From [Flexibacter] sp. ATCC 35208 (GTDB lineage: Bacteria > Bacteroidota > Bacteroidia > Chitinophagales > Chitinophagaceae), in assembly GCF_001975825.1 (NCBI RefSeq), contig NZ_MTKN01000043.1, positions 1 through 64,000 of the forward strand: a stretch of DNA of 64,000 bases, written 5' to 3'. Numbering within the stretch: the stretch's first letter is position 1; the number at the start of each line of letters is the position of its first letter. The position numbers were made by a program, and so were the translations under genes. Below, piece after piece: positions 16,890-26,471 of this stretch. A model generated the notes under the pieces. The model saw only the letters and a list, made by a program, of their open reading frames with translations, was not told where the DNA came from and ran no database searches.

Positions 16890-18171
16890 TTTTAATATTC
16901 GCTTTGAGATCGCTTAGAATAGAATACAAGCCGAAGTAGGTTCTGTTCACATACAGGCTATGCCTTGACCCTCGCGCAACTTTCGACTCTTTCACCTCTT
17001 TTAAATTAGCTACATAATCCATGTAAGCATATATCTCCCCGAAATAACGTTCATCGCCAAAATCAAATTCAGGTAAGGTAAATGGCAGTGTGAGCATGTC
17101 GATCATCTTCTGGAACAGGGTGGAGAAAAATGTAATCTCCTTTTCCGAATCCGAAGGATGAATCATTTCAAGGCTGGTATATATCTGGTTACGTCGCTCA
17201 TCATCTTTCAACACTTCTTTATCTGTCAATAAGAAGTAGTTGACATAAAAATCTTCCGGTATTTCCTTGATACAACCAAAGTCGAAGATGCCGATCGTAC
17301 CGTCTTCCCTCATGAGGAAATTGCCCGGATGTGGATCAGCATGCACCTTTTTCAGCTTATGTACCTGGAATTGGTAGAAGTCCCACAGTGCCTGACCGAT
17401 GCTATTTCTGACTTCCTGAGATGGGTTCTTTAACAGGAACTCTTTCAGGTGGTAGCCGCCTAGCCAGTCCATAGTAATGATCTTATCGCTGGAGAGTTCC
17501 GGGTAATACTTCGGGAATACCAGGTTCGGAATATGCGCGCACAAGGTAGATACTTCTACAGAGCGGTGCAGTTCCAGTTTATAATCCGTTTCTTCCAGCA
17601 ATTTTGTCTCGATCTCTTCAAAGTACTTGTCCATATCCACCTCGTTCATGCCTACGATGCGCATGGCAAAAGGCTTTACGATGCGGAGGTCAGACTTCAC
17701 ACTATTCGCTACCCCGGGGTACTGAATTTTGATGGCCAGTTCCCTGCCCCATTTGGTGGCTTTATGTACCTGCCCGATACTGGCGGCATTAGCTGCCTTG
17801 ATATCGAAGGTATCGTACAACTGTGCAGGTGTTTTACCTAAGGTCTTGACGAAGGTATTAATCACCAGCGGACCAGAAAGGGGAGGAGCGCTGTACTGCG
17901 ACATGGCGAACTTCTCGGTATAGGCTTTGGGCAGCATGCCCTTGTCCATACTTAACATCTGCGCTACTTTCAGTGCACTGCCTTTCAGGTTGCTGAGGGT
18001 ATCGTAAATGTCTTCTGCATTGTCTGCATGCAGTTCTTCCCTGCTGATATTGGGATCAATGAGTTTTTTTGTATAGTGCTTCAGGTAATTGGTTCCAACT
18101 TTCAATCCTGTGGTCACAAAACGACTCGCTCTTTCCACTTTTCCCGTAGGAATATTAGTTTGCTCTTTCAT
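16870..18171 (-). CDS. AarF/ABC1/UbiB-family atypical kinase
   Basis: 433 residues. The signature alanine-rich loop reads AANAASIGQVHKA, with a catalytic-type VHADPHPGNF and metal-binding FDFGCIKE. The KxGQ motif of the family appears as LKVAQ (Gly replaced by Ala), which I noted as a variation. Family members support ubiquinone or other lipid metabolism; no quinone gene is nearby. It follows a TetR-like regulator by 15 bp, so the pair is probably one transcript. Confidence 0.88.
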   Translation of the reverse strand: MKEQTNIPTGKVERASRFVTTGLKVGTNYLKHYTKKLIDPNISREELHADNAEDIYDTLSNLKGSALKVAQMLSMDKGMLPKAYTEKFAMSQYSAPPLSGPLVINTFVKTLGKTPAQLYDTFDIKAANAASIGQVHKATKWGRELAIKIQYPGVANSVKSDLRIVKPFAMRIVGMNEVDMDKYFEEIETKLLEETDYKLELHRSVEVSTLCAHIPNLVFPKYYPELSSDKIITMDWLGGYHLKEFLLKNPSQEVRNSIGQALWDFYQFQVHKLKKVHADPHPGNFLMREDGTIGIFDFGCIKEIPEDFYVNYFLLTDKEVLKDDERRNQIYTSLEMIHPSDSEKEITFFSTLFQKMIDMLTLPFTLPEFDFGDERYFGEIYAYMDYVANLKEVKESKVARGSRHSLYVNRTYFGLYSILSDLKANIKTGLPAL

Positions 18172-18186
18172 TACCTATTATCTCCT

Positions 18187-18813
18187 CTACTTCCTGGTGA
18201 ACATAAATTTGCCGAAATCCAGCAGGCTATCAATTGTGCCTGAGCTGATAATCTGGAAGCTGAGATTTACGGCTTTTTCAATCGCAGCATCTGTGAGCTC
18301 AAACTTTTCTGAATCATCCTTGATCCAGTAGTTGAGCACGAAGAGTGCCTGCACCCAGAAACCATGTACGTATTGACTGGAAATGAATTTTCTTTCTTTT
18401 ACTTCGCCTGACTGATAGCCATCTTTGATCAGGTCTGTCGCGTATTCATAAAACGCGTCTTTGAACTTTTCCAGCCTGTTTTCATGATAGCCAGGGATAT
18501 GGAATTGTTCTTTCTGCTGCAAAATGTAGCTTCTGTCTTCTTTCAGCTTCTGTACCCAGAGGAAGTAGAAGGTGAGCAGTTTTTCGCTGGCAGAATAACC
18601 GAGATAGGTATCGTCTGCTTTCAGTTTTTCGAGTGTATCTGTAAAGAAGGATAACCAGATATCTTTTTCAACGGCATCGAAGGATGCATAGCTGTCGTAA
18701 AAAATGCTTTCGGAAAGACCTAATTGCTGGCAGAACAGGTATACAGATACCGGTTTTTTCCCGTTTTCCAGCCAGTAGTTTTTATAGGCTTCGCGAATGA
18801 GTTTATTTTCCAT
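18187..18813 (-). CDS. TetR-like transcriptional regulator
   Basis: 208 residues. The N-terminal HTH covers about residues 1-48 (VYLFCQQLGLSESIFYDSYA), which fits a TetR recognition helix with the usual F-Y signature. The rest is an all-helical C-terminal domain. It is co-oriented with the AarF/ABC1 kinase 15 bp downstream. A -7-like element lies at 18860-18867. Whether it controls the kinase is inferred from adjacency only. Confidence 0.75.
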   Translation of the reverse strand: MENKLIREAYKNYWLENGKKPVSVYLFCQQLGLSESIFYDSYASFDAVEKDIWLSFFTDTLEKLKADDTYLGYSASEKLLTFYFLWVQKLKEDRSYILQQKEQFHIPGYHENRLEKFKDAFYEYATDLIKDGYQSGEVKERKFISSQYVHGFWVQALFVLNYWIKDDSEKFELTDAAIEKAVNLSFQIISSGTIDSLLDFGKFMFTRK

Positions 18814-18859
18814 GTTTCAGGGTTTAAATTGTCCAAAAATGCCTCCAAAGCAGGTATTT

Positions 18860-18867
18860 CAAATTTA
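18860..18867 (-). promoter_or_regulatory. Possible -7 element of the TetR-kinase transcript
   Basis: On the minus strand the octamer TAAATTTG matches the Bacteroidota -7 consensus TAnnTTTG, 46 bp upstream of the TetR ATG. I found no TTG at the expected distance upstream, so support is partial. Confidence 0.3.
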
Positions 18868-18898
18868 CGATAGAAAGCTAATATGAATTGTTAATATC

Positions 18899-21544
18899 TT
18901 ATAGTTTGTTTACGTCCATGACACTCAGCACCTTATTTTTCCCCAACAGGATAAATTCACCTCTTACACTGCCCTCAATTACAGATTCCGGTTCTTCTTC
19001 CAGCGTTACTTCGTGCTCCAGTGTCAACAGGGCGTCCTCCACTTTGAACACACTCGCCAGCAGATCACCTACTGCCACCAGGTGTCCTCCCGGGATAAAC
19101 GCCATCGCCACCACCCTGTGAGATACGGGCACCGGTGCACCTGCGATGGACATTTGCTGTTTATTGATCTGGATGGTCACAATCCCCATTTTAGTCAGTC
19201 CGAACAGTATTGTCGATACCATCGGCACCGCAGCCAGCAGGTTTACGGGTGGTGCTGAGTGTAGCCTGGTACAGTTACCAAGGTCATCCGAGCAGTACAA
19301 TACCCCCTCCAGCAGGAAATAATAGAGATCATTCCGCTTATACACCGGGGTAGGGTAAGGTCTGTCATCGCACAGGATGGTTGCATCATCCAAGGTACAG
19401 GTATACTGCCTGTCCAGTTCCCCGTCTCCCGAAAAATGCCAGATGCTCAAGACCCGTTCATTCAGGCCAAACTGCGTCACCGCCCCTCCCATTTTGGCCA
19501 CAAACCCCACTACATGTTGCTGCAGGAAGTTCGGGAAGCTCACACTCATACCATATTTGAAATGCAGGTTCGCTGGTAGTATTTTCGGCTGATCTTCGAA
19601 GTCATTTTCTGTGCTCAGGTAGATCATCAGGCGGTTTGTTTCCGGAAATCCACTCACGATATAATCAAACATGGGGAGCATCTGCATGGTGGCCCATGAA
19701 TATTGCTCTATTTCAAAGTCAGGACTGATCCTGAGCAGGTAAAACGAATGTGCATTGATGCCGACGATGAACAGTTGCAGGTTATGCCGTATCATCCCTG
19801 CCCAGGTCATCCCTGTGGGCAGGTTGATCCGTCTGCTGTTCACCTTTTTCTTTGGGTGTGCAGCCACCGTACTCTTGTATCGGAACAGGTCCGCAGGTAG
19901 CTGCTTATCCTCCGGTAAGAATTGTTTCAGCAAAAAAAGGTGCCGGGTATTACCTTGTTTCACCTGGTCACTGATGATGTGCATGCTCAGGTCGGTGGCA
20001 GTTTGTTTTACAGCAGGGTTGGTGTGTTTGTTATTTACAATGAGCATCACCTGCAGGAACAAGGTCAGTTGCTCCGGGTTACTCTTCTGATACACTTTTC
20101 TGATGTGCAAAGGCAATTGCTCCGGCGTATGCCTGCTCACCAGCTCAAAGTATTGCTCCAGGTGGTCACCAGCACGGTTAAAGCCATTCCAGCCCCTGTA
20201 CAATAAACGCAAGGCCTCATCAGGCGCATTCAGTTTATCTTCCAGTATCACAGCCGCTTTCAGCAATTCATTTTGTTGCTGGGCCACCTGTACACTCTTC
20301 CTGTAATAGGTCCTGGCCAGGTCCATTTGTTCGAGTTTTATATACAGATCTCCCACCATTTCAAACATCTCCAGTTCTTTGTAAATTTCGATAGCTTCCA
20401 GCAGCAATCCTCCCTGTACCAGGCATTCTGCTGCGGGCAAATGTCTGTTCAGGTAGTCTCTGAACAAGGCGGCGGCTTCTCTGAAAAATCCGCCCTGTAC
20501 CAATGCCTTTGCAGCCAGATTGTAATCCTGCAGGAGGTGTGCATAGATGTAAGCTGCCTGTTTGTAGTCTTTATTTTCTAATGCCTGCAGTGCTGCCCGC
20601 ATGTATTTTTTATGCAGCTGTTCATAGTACCTGTTTACATTCCATGCATCTACCGGTCCACCGCCACCAGCCAGGTTGCCCAGGCTGAAATGCGTATTCC
20701 TTTTAGAAAGGGAGGCCGATGGTGGCGCTACACCTCTGCTGGCATGTTGTGAGCCTAATGGTATTGCGTATTGCAACGCTTCGCCCAGGTTCTCGTCGAA
20801 CATATTGAGCAGGCGTTCCACTTCTTTGTCTCTCTTTTCCTGCAGGTGTTCCAGCTGGTTTTGCATCCACTGGTACATGCTGTTTTGCTTCTTATTACCC
20901 CGCTTACCTAACAGCGACATGAACGCTTTGAGCAGGAATGCTTTTATTTTTTTGAAACCTTTCAGCGGTGGTTCCGCCATGGGTATTTCATTCAGGGGCT
21001 TGCTATCTACACTGCTTTTCAGCATATCTATCAGGGGGGTATCATCTTCTTTTCTCCTTACATGGATCATGCGCAGAGACGCCATGGCAGGCATACCCGG
21101 ATGTGCCATGTCCCATGAATGGTCAATGACAGCCGGCATTTGCAGCAGATCGCTGAGTGATACGAGGTCTGCCGTCGTAAAGCCATAGAAACCAAGATTC
21201 GGGTGCATCACCTGCCATTCCCACACCAGTAGATCTGCCATCTCACTAAGGCTGAGGGCGGGCAATAACTTAGCATGAACAGGTATCAGCAGTTTCTTTC
21301 CGATAATCGTATAAGGATGTGCGATTTGACTAAGATGCGGAATATGTTTGGGATGAAATACGACCATCATACCCGCAGGTTCCATGCTGGATTTGGTTTC
21401 CGGCAGTAGCATGCAGGTCAGTGAGCCGGGGGGTACATCCCATCGCTGAATTTCCCCAAACCACTCCGCAGGGGTATTCCCCCTGATGTAAGCTCCGAGT
21501 ACAGGAAGACAAACGGATGGATCATATGTTAGCTGCAAAATCAT
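18899..21544 (-). CDS. TPR/alpha-solenoid plus beta-propeller protein of the MoxR-vWA-bpX system (bpX6-like)
   Basis: 881 residues with no signal peptide. An N-terminal globular part of about 230 residues is followed by a basic linker. An alpha-helical repeat stretch (about 310-480) has units such as KDYKQAAYIYAHLL, GGFFREAAALFRDYL and GGLLLEAIEIYKEL. A C-terminal half rich in short beta strands fits a propeller. It is the last gene of the five-gene operon and overlaps the previous gene by ATGA. In the ternary systems described by Aravind and colleagues, propeller proteins of this type partner a MoxR ATPase. The bpX6 label is from memory and needs a profile search. Confidence 0.6.
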   Translation of the reverse strand: MILQLTYDPSVCLPVLGAYIRGNTPAEWFGEIQRWDVPPGSLTCMLLPETKSSMEPAGMMVVFHPKHIPHLSQIAHPYTIIGKKLLIPVHAKLLPALSLSEMADLLVWEWQVMHPNLGFYGFTTADLVSLSDLLQMPAVIDHSWDMAHPGMPAMASLRMIHVRRKEDDTPLIDMLKSSVDSKPLNEIPMAEPPLKGFKKIKAFLLKAFMSLLGKRGNKKQNSMYQWMQNQLEHLQEKRDKEVERLLNMFDENLGEALQYAIPLGSQHASRGVAPPSASLSKRNTHFSLGNLAGGGGPVDAWNVNRYYEQLHKKYMRAALQALENKDYKQAAYIYAHLLQDYNLAAKALVQGGFFREAAALFRDYLNRHLPAAECLVQGGLLLEAIEIYKELEMFEMVGDLYIKLEQMDLARTYYRKSVQVAQQQNELLKAAVILEDKLNAPDEALRLLYRGWNGFNRAGDHLEQYFELVSRHTPEQLPLHIRKVYQKSNPEQLTLFLQVMLIVNNKHTNPAVKQTATDLSMHIISDQVKQGNTRHLFLLKQFLPEDKQLPADLFRYKSTVAAHPKKKVNSRRINLPTGMTWAGMIRHNLQLFIVGINAHSFYLLRISPDFEIEQYSWATMQMLPMFDYIVSGFPETNRLMIYLSTENDFEDQPKILPANLHFKYGMSVSFPNFLQQHVVGFVAKMGGAVTQFGLNERVLSIWHFSGDGELDRQYTCTLDDATILCDDRPYPTPVYKRNDLYYFLLEGVLYCSDDLGNCTRLHSAPPVNLLAAVPMVSTILFGLTKMGIVTIQINKQQMSIAGAPVPVSHRVVAMAFIPGGHLVAVGDLLASVFKVEDALLTLEHEVTLEEEPESVIEGSVRGEFILLGKNKVLSVMDVNKL

Positions 21545-23862
21545 TTCAGATGATCTATGTAAGGTTGTATGTATGATTCGTAAAAGGTATGTGCGGGCAC
21601 CTGCCGGTCGTGGTTGTCACCAATAAAATACCGGTATCCGCAATAAGCGCCATCAGCCGCCCAGCAGGCGGTCGGTTTATTTTGTATGACTACCAGCGTG
21701 ATCTCACGCACATTTGGATCCTGACTACGGAGGTGTAATAATCCCCTTGAATCCATCCATGCTTCTATACCCGTATTTAACACATACCTGGTAATGCGGA
21801 TCTGCGTGCCGGGAATGGTACTCTCCTGACCGTTGAGGTTGGGAATAACATTGTTCACCGTCGTCCAGCTTTCCAGCGACAGTTTATTTGCATTGTGACG
21901 CAGCTCCATGTGGTTGATGGCTAGTCTGCCCGAAGGACTTACTTTGATACTCTTCACCTGTCTGTACATATTGTACCCGCAGTTGATGATCTTCTTCAAA
22001 GCACGTAAATGGTCTGCCCTGGCAGAGAGCACCATGTTGCCATCCCAACTGCCTATGGTTTTAATAGACAGCGTATCTACAGAGAGTGCATGCGTGTCAT
22101 TTGCATCTGTGATGTAGAAGGTTTTATCTTTATAAGCGATCACGATAGTACCAGTGAGTCGCTGACTGATAATATGATGTGAGCCGGCCTGGATGTTTGT
22201 ATTCAGGTAGTATAAATACAGCGCTTCGTTGTGATAGAGCAATACATAAATAGTACCCTGCTCACTATGCCCGAAAGCATAAGTGCTGGCTTTCGGAAGA
22301 TCCCTGTATATTTCATTCGCCCCGAATGCAATAGATTTCCAGTAGAGTAACCGCTGGTCTTCTGTAACTACAACACCGCCAAACTGCATAGCATTGTAGT
22401 AATAATAATGCAGCTGCATGGTGCTGAATGGAAAATACAAAGGCGCTTCGTGCTGATGTAAAAATGCCGGCAGACTATGGCTGGCAGGCAACATATCTGT
22501 CGCCGTGAAGATCGATTCCAGGTCGTACACAGCATGATTCAGCAAATGCCGGTGCCCTTTATTGTAATGAAAGAGTTGTACCCTGCCTTCACGGTTTACC
22601 AGTATCAGGTAACCATTGAATTTACGGATCGCAGCAAAGGCTTCCTGGAAAGGCGCTGCGTGAAACAGCGTTTCATCAGTAATCAGGAAAAACTCCTGTT
22701 GTTGTTTTTGCAATACATTTTTTGCAAAAGCCGTTAACCCTGTAGCACTGTGCAGTTCAGGCGATAACAATTCCAGTGCACTGGCTACACCTGCTTTGGT
22801 ACCCAGTTGTAAAGGGGTATAGTCATATCCTGTCAATGCATAAGCGGGCAGTTCTCCTTTTTTATTTTGAAACGAACACGCCAATGCTGCAGCCATGGCC
22901 AGCAGGCGGGGCGTACCCCACATGCGGATACAGGTATCTACCAGTAAGAAACGTTCCGGCTGATAGTCGGCAGGTAGTTGTTCCCTGCGTAAATACAAGG
23001 CTTCATTATTCGCGAGTCGCACCATCAGCGACAACTCATCATGGGCTAGTTCGCTGATCAATAACCTGTCAAAATTCCCTCTGTTACTGATGTCAGACAC
23101 ACCACCAAACAACTGGTCACTGCTACCCTGTACATGCATGGGAATATGCAGTGCGGCAATCATTTGCCTGGTGAGTTTTGTAAAACCTGCAGTAGCCGGA
23201 TCATTGGCTAATTCAGACAGGAGGTCTGTCTGCGGTGGCTCAGGAATCACTACCGGCAATGGTTTGGGCAGTTCACTCACACTTGTCTGCAACTTCAGGA
23301 GCAATTCTTCCCTGTTGCCGATTGCTTTGTAGATAGCTGCCAGGTATTGCAGGTCTACTTCAACAATAAACTTGCTGAGTGGCACAGGGATCAGGATATT
23401 TTTATCCAGGTTGCCACTGTTGAAATTATCCAGGATATTCCCTGCTACGTCATTGCTTACAGTAGGTGGAACAGCAGCACATAATGTTTGTAATAAGTGG
23501 ATTTTTTTGTTTCCAAGCCAGTTACGGTCGGGTAGGCTGCCCAGTATATCCAGCAGATTATAAGCATCATTTATCCAGGCATATTCATCCTTGACGTTGA
23601 GGTGTATTTTTTGATAAATGTTATGTAATGTTTGCCATAGACGGGCTTTATCTTCTTTGCCTGCATTCAGCAAGAGCAACAAAGCCCCTAGTGGAGGGAA
23701 ACAATCTTTCAACTCCGCCAGTATTTCTGTCAGCGATGATCTGTAAATCAGTGTACGTCCATCCTGCCATTCAATCACTTCCCCCTCATCTGCCCAATGC
23801 CAGAAGTAATCGTCGGCCGATTTGAAGTAGGCGGTGGTTTCAAGGGTTTGTTTATAATACAT
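21541..23862 (-). CDS. vWA-like plus beta-propeller protein of the MoxR ternary system
   Basis: 773 residues. The N-terminal 250 residues are helical. Residues about 250-425 look like the vWA module of MoxR partners: RGNFDRLLISELAHDE and NEALYLRRE lead into FLLVDTCIRMWGTPRL. The MIDAS position reads D-T-C-I-R in place of DxSxS, so metal binding is probably lost. Residues about 430-770 form repeated beta strands consistent with a propeller. It overlaps the upstream gene by 11 bp and the downstream gene by 4 bp. The role is inferred: the vWA couples the AAA+ ATPase to the propeller. Confidence 0.6.
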   Translation of the reverse strand: MYYKQTLETTAYFKSADDYFWHWADEGEVIEWQDGRTLIYRSSLTEILAELKDCFPPLGALLLLLNAGKEDKARLWQTLHNIYQKIHLNVKDEYAWINDAYNLLDILGSLPDRNWLGNKKIHLLQTLCAAVPPTVSNDVAGNILDNFNSGNLDKNILIPVPLSKFIVEVDLQYLAAIYKAIGNREELLLKLQTSVSELPKPLPVVIPEPPQTDLLSELANDPATAGFTKLTRQMIAALHIPMHVQGSSDQLFGGVSDISNRGNFDRLLISELAHDELSLMVRLANNEALYLRREQLPADYQPERFLLVDTCIRMWGTPRLLAMAAALACSFQNKKGELPAYALTGYDYTPLQLGTKAGVASALELLSPELHSATGLTAFAKNVLQKQQQEFFLITDETLFHAAPFQEAFAAIRKFNGYLILVNREGRVQLFHYNKGHRHLLNHAVYDLESIFTATDMLPASHSLPAFLHQHEAPLYFPFSTMQLHYYYYNAMQFGGVVVTEDQRLLYWKSIAFGANEIYRDLPKASTYAFGHSEQGTIYVLLYHNEALYLYYLNTNIQAGSHHIISQRLTGTIVIAYKDKTFYITDANDTHALSVDTLSIKTIGSWDGNMVLSARADHLRALKKIINCGYNMYRQVKSIKVSPSGRLAINHMELRHNANKLSLESWTTVNNVIPNLNGQESTIPGTQIRITRYVLNTGIEAWMDSRGLLHLRSQDPNVREITLVVIQNKPTACWAADGAYCGYRYFIGDNHDRQVPAHTFYESYIQPYIDHLK

Positions 23863-24559
23863 GGGTCAGGGTTTCGGCAGTGAGCCTTACGGCGCTGCGG
23901 GTGACGTGAACAAAGGATGTATCCGGGATCATTTCATACTGTCCGTTCACATGAAAGAGCAAAAAGTGCGTCCTTGATCCTTCCAGTTTCTCAGCCACCA
24001 ATGATCGGATAACAGGTGGATTGAAATCGTAACCTGCCGGCATCAGTATCCTGTCTTTCAGTGTATATGAAGTACCGGGAACAGAAGGCAACGGCACACC
24101 GGCTACCAGCACCTGTCCGCGTGCAGAAGCTGCAAAGCGCAGGTGTCGTAGTCTGATCTGGGGTGCTGTGGCTACATATGTTTCCAGGGTACGCATCTCT
24201 GTCAGTATAGCGAAGCTTTCATCTGTAGTGGTACAGGGAGCTAAATTTACAAGCTGTTTGGTAGTCGCAAAAGCCGGCAACCCGGAAGCCGGCAGACTCA
24301 CGGGAATAAAATCGGTCAGGGGGTGCCATTCCAATACAGGCAAAGTCTCATCCGGCGTCAATGCCCCGGGGGCAAAGAGGCGGTTGACAGCATCCAGTTT
24401 CCAGGTGCGTAATGCGGGCAGCTGGCGAAAAGCATTGTCAGCCACGCCTTTTACCCAAATCTGGTCCTTGTGCCATGCTGCGACCAGATCAACTCTGGTG
24501 CGCAGTTGGGCCAATACCTTCACGTCTGCTGGTGCTAATGTAATTACACTTTCAGTCAT
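23852..24559 (-). CDS. Small bpX-type accessory protein of the MoxR ternary system
   Basis: 235 residues with no signal peptide or transmembrane segment. It begins in a TGATG one-base overlap with the MoxR stop and overlaps the vWA-propeller gene by 11 bp. The sequence is beta-rich (VLVAGVPLPSVPGTSYTL, FLLFHVNGQYEMIPDTSFVHV). I cannot assign it from sequence alone; operon position points to one of the small bpX domains. It could be an adaptor between ATPase and vWA-propeller partner. Confidence 0.5.
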   Translation of the reverse strand: MTESVITLAPADVKVLAQLRTRVDLVAAWHKDQIWVKGVADNAFRQLPALRTWKLDAVNRLFAPGALTPDETLPVLEWHPLTDFIPVSLPASGLPAFATTKQLVNLAPCTTTDESFAILTEMRTLETYVATAPQIRLRHLRFAASARGQVLVAGVPLPSVPGTSYTLKDRILMPAGYDFNPPVIRSLVAEKLEGSRTHFLLFHVNGQYEMIPDTSFVHVTRSAVRLTAETLTHVL

Positions 24560-25707
24560 CAGTTAGTCTGCATGATCTTTTCCCACAAATGATCTATCGG
24601 TGCTAAAACAAAGTTTTTCTGCGTATCGTTGTTGATCCATTCACAGCGGTCATTCAGATAGCGGAGTCTGTCTTTGATCAGTGCTCTTTCGGCAGGAGAT
24701 GTGTCGGCAGCTTCCCATTGCATGGTCATTTGCTGCACTTCCCTGTAAATGGCATCTGCATCGGGAGTACTGTTGATAGTGGCTCTTGGGTGAGCGGAGG
24801 TTTGTTGTTCATCCGCAACTACCAGAGCTGCATTGACGATGGCAGAAATGATTTCCTGTTGTTCTTCCGTATCCCAGATATAGCGCAGCACCCACATATC
24901 CGAAAGGATAGCGGTGTCTCTTTTGCAGAGCACAGCGCTGGCAGCAATGAGGCGTTGTAGTTTCACCGCTCTTCTGTCAGAGATCTGGATGCCTGCATTG
25001 CGCAATTGTTGTATCAATGTAATATAGTACCCTCTGATGGCAGACAGGTCTATTGCAATCGTCATATTTTGCAGTTCCCTTACTTCCTCCGCACTGATTT
25101 TTGCCGGGGTTGTAAAGTCTGCCTGTTCCAGCTGCCAGCCGGCCTGCAATACTTTTTCCAGGTCAGCAGGATCTACGTTGTCACAATGTACCCGCAGCAG
25201 GAAGCGGTCAAACAGGGCCTGTAGTGCTTCGTCTTCGGGCAGGTGGTTGCTGGCGCCGATAAAGAGCAGGGCAGGGAGGGCTCTGGTTTCCTTGCCTCTT
25301 CTAAAGATCTTTTCGTTGAGCGCCATGAGCAGGCTGTTGAGAATAGCGCTGTTGGCGTTCAGGAGTTCGTCCAGGAATATGAGGTTCGCTTCGGGGAGCA
25401 TACCTTCAGTGTTAGTCACGAGATCCCCTTCTCTCAGTTTGCGGATGTCAAAAGGACCAAAGAGCTCATTGGGTTCGGTGAAACGGGTGAGCAGGTATTC
25501 AAAAGTTTTACCTTCCAGTAAGTTGGCGAGGGCGCGCACCATGGCACTTTTGGCAGTACCCGGAGGGCCTAATAAAAATAAATTCTCCCTGCCGGTGAGA
25601 CAGATGCCCATCAGATCGATGATGTCGTCTTTTCCAACAAAAGTCTTCTTCAGGTGCTGTAGGACATCGTTGAGCTTATCTACCAGCGGGGTTGTGGGTA
25701 AGGTCAT
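24559..25707 (-). CDS. MoxR-family AAA+ ATPase
   Basis: 382 residues. Walker A GPPGTAKS lies at about 47-54, Walker B IFLDEL near 110-115, sensor 1 Asn in GASNHLP near 154, and the arginine finger region ALFDRFLLRV near 165-172. The TEPNELFGPFDI stretch is typical of MoxR/RavA ATPases. The C-terminal third is a helical lid plus an extension. It is preceded by a bpX4-like gene (ATGA overlap) and followed by the accessory gene (TGATG). It is the motor of the proposed ternary system. Confidence 0.9.
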   Translation of the reverse strand: MTLPTTPLVDKLNDVLQHLKKTFVGKDDIIDLMGICLTGRENLFLLGPPGTAKSAMVRALANLLEGKTFEYLLTRFTEPNELFGPFDIRKLREGDLVTNTEGMLPEANLIFLDELLNANSAILNSLLMALNEKIFRRGKETRALPALLFIGASNHLPEDEALQALFDRFLLRVHCDNVDPADLEKVLQAGWQLEQADFTTPAKISAEEVRELQNMTIAIDLSAIRGYYITLIQQLRNAGIQISDRRAVKLQRLIAASAVLCKRDTAILSDMWVLRYIWDTEEQQEIISAIVNAALVVADEQQTSAHPRATINSTPDADAIYREVQQMTMQWEAADTSPAERALIKDRLRYLNDRCEWINNDTQKNFVLAPIDHLWEKIMQTN

Positions 25708-26339
25708 AATATAATTTCGTTAATAACTGTATCGAACTGAGGCCAGAGTAGGGCAGCATGTGATCCCAGGGCTGCTTGTACAAATGGCAGGTTTTCAGGA
25801 AGGCGGCATTGTGACAGGTTTCTTGCCTGGATGATCCTGTCAGTATATGCCTGCCTTAAGGATGGATGGTCATTAATGGCAGACAGGTCTACCTGTTCAT
25901 TTAATGGAATGGCGGCTGCTGAAAATGGCCATTGATGAGCGGTTTGGTAAAACCGGGTGATCAATGGGTCAGTAGGCGAAAGACCTTTAGCCAGCAGAAA
26001 CAGATCTGGCAGATAGCGAAGGGTCAGGTCTGCCGAATAAATAGCTGCGGGTGTTCTTTCACCCGTATATGCAGGTAAATGGGTTTCCAGGAGAGCGGCA
26101 TCGAGGTTGCGCAATAGAATGAACTGTACGATTGTGTACAAGTAGCCTGCCGCCCAGAGTGCTGCATCCATATCCAGGTCGGGTGCGGTATGAGGCATCT
26201 CGCGGCAGTCGTCTTCATAATATTGTTGCAGGTGAATAGCAGCTGTGCGCAGGTCGGCTTCCTCGAAAGTCAGCAGATCAGCGGACACAGTTACATTACC
26301 TTCGTTGATTAGGCCCGATATGAATTCAGTTAATTCCAT
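25704..26339 (-). CDS. Helical bpX4-like protein, first gene of the MoxR operon
   Basis: 211 residues, almost entirely alpha-helical, soluble. It has EFISGLINEGNVTV at the start and a PDLDMDAALWAAGYLYTIVQ helix. From memory it resembles the small bpX4 component of MoxR-vWA-beta-propeller systems, but no catalytic motif is visible to confirm this. It ends in an ATGA overlap with the ATPase gene. It is divergent from the DUF1080 gene with 132 bp between them, where the operon promoter should lie. Confidence 0.55.
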   Translation of the reverse strand: MELTEFISGLINEGNVTVSADLLTFEEADLRTAAIHLQQYYEDDCREMPHTAPDLDMDAALWAAGYLYTIVQFILLRNLDAALLETHLPAYTGERTPAAIYSADLTLRYLPDLFLLAKGLSPTDPLITRFYQTAHQWPFSAAAIPLNEQVDLSAINDHPSLRQAYTDRIIQARNLSQCRLPENLPFVQAALGSHAALLWPQFDTVINEIIL

Positions 26340-26471
26340 GTCGACATTGTACCCTATTCATATAATATTTAATGAAGATACTAAGGAGATAGCTACTTTA
26401 CAAGAAATATGATAGCCGGATTGTAATTTGTCGATAGCTTTTTTAATTTAGAGAATTAAATTTTAGTGATC

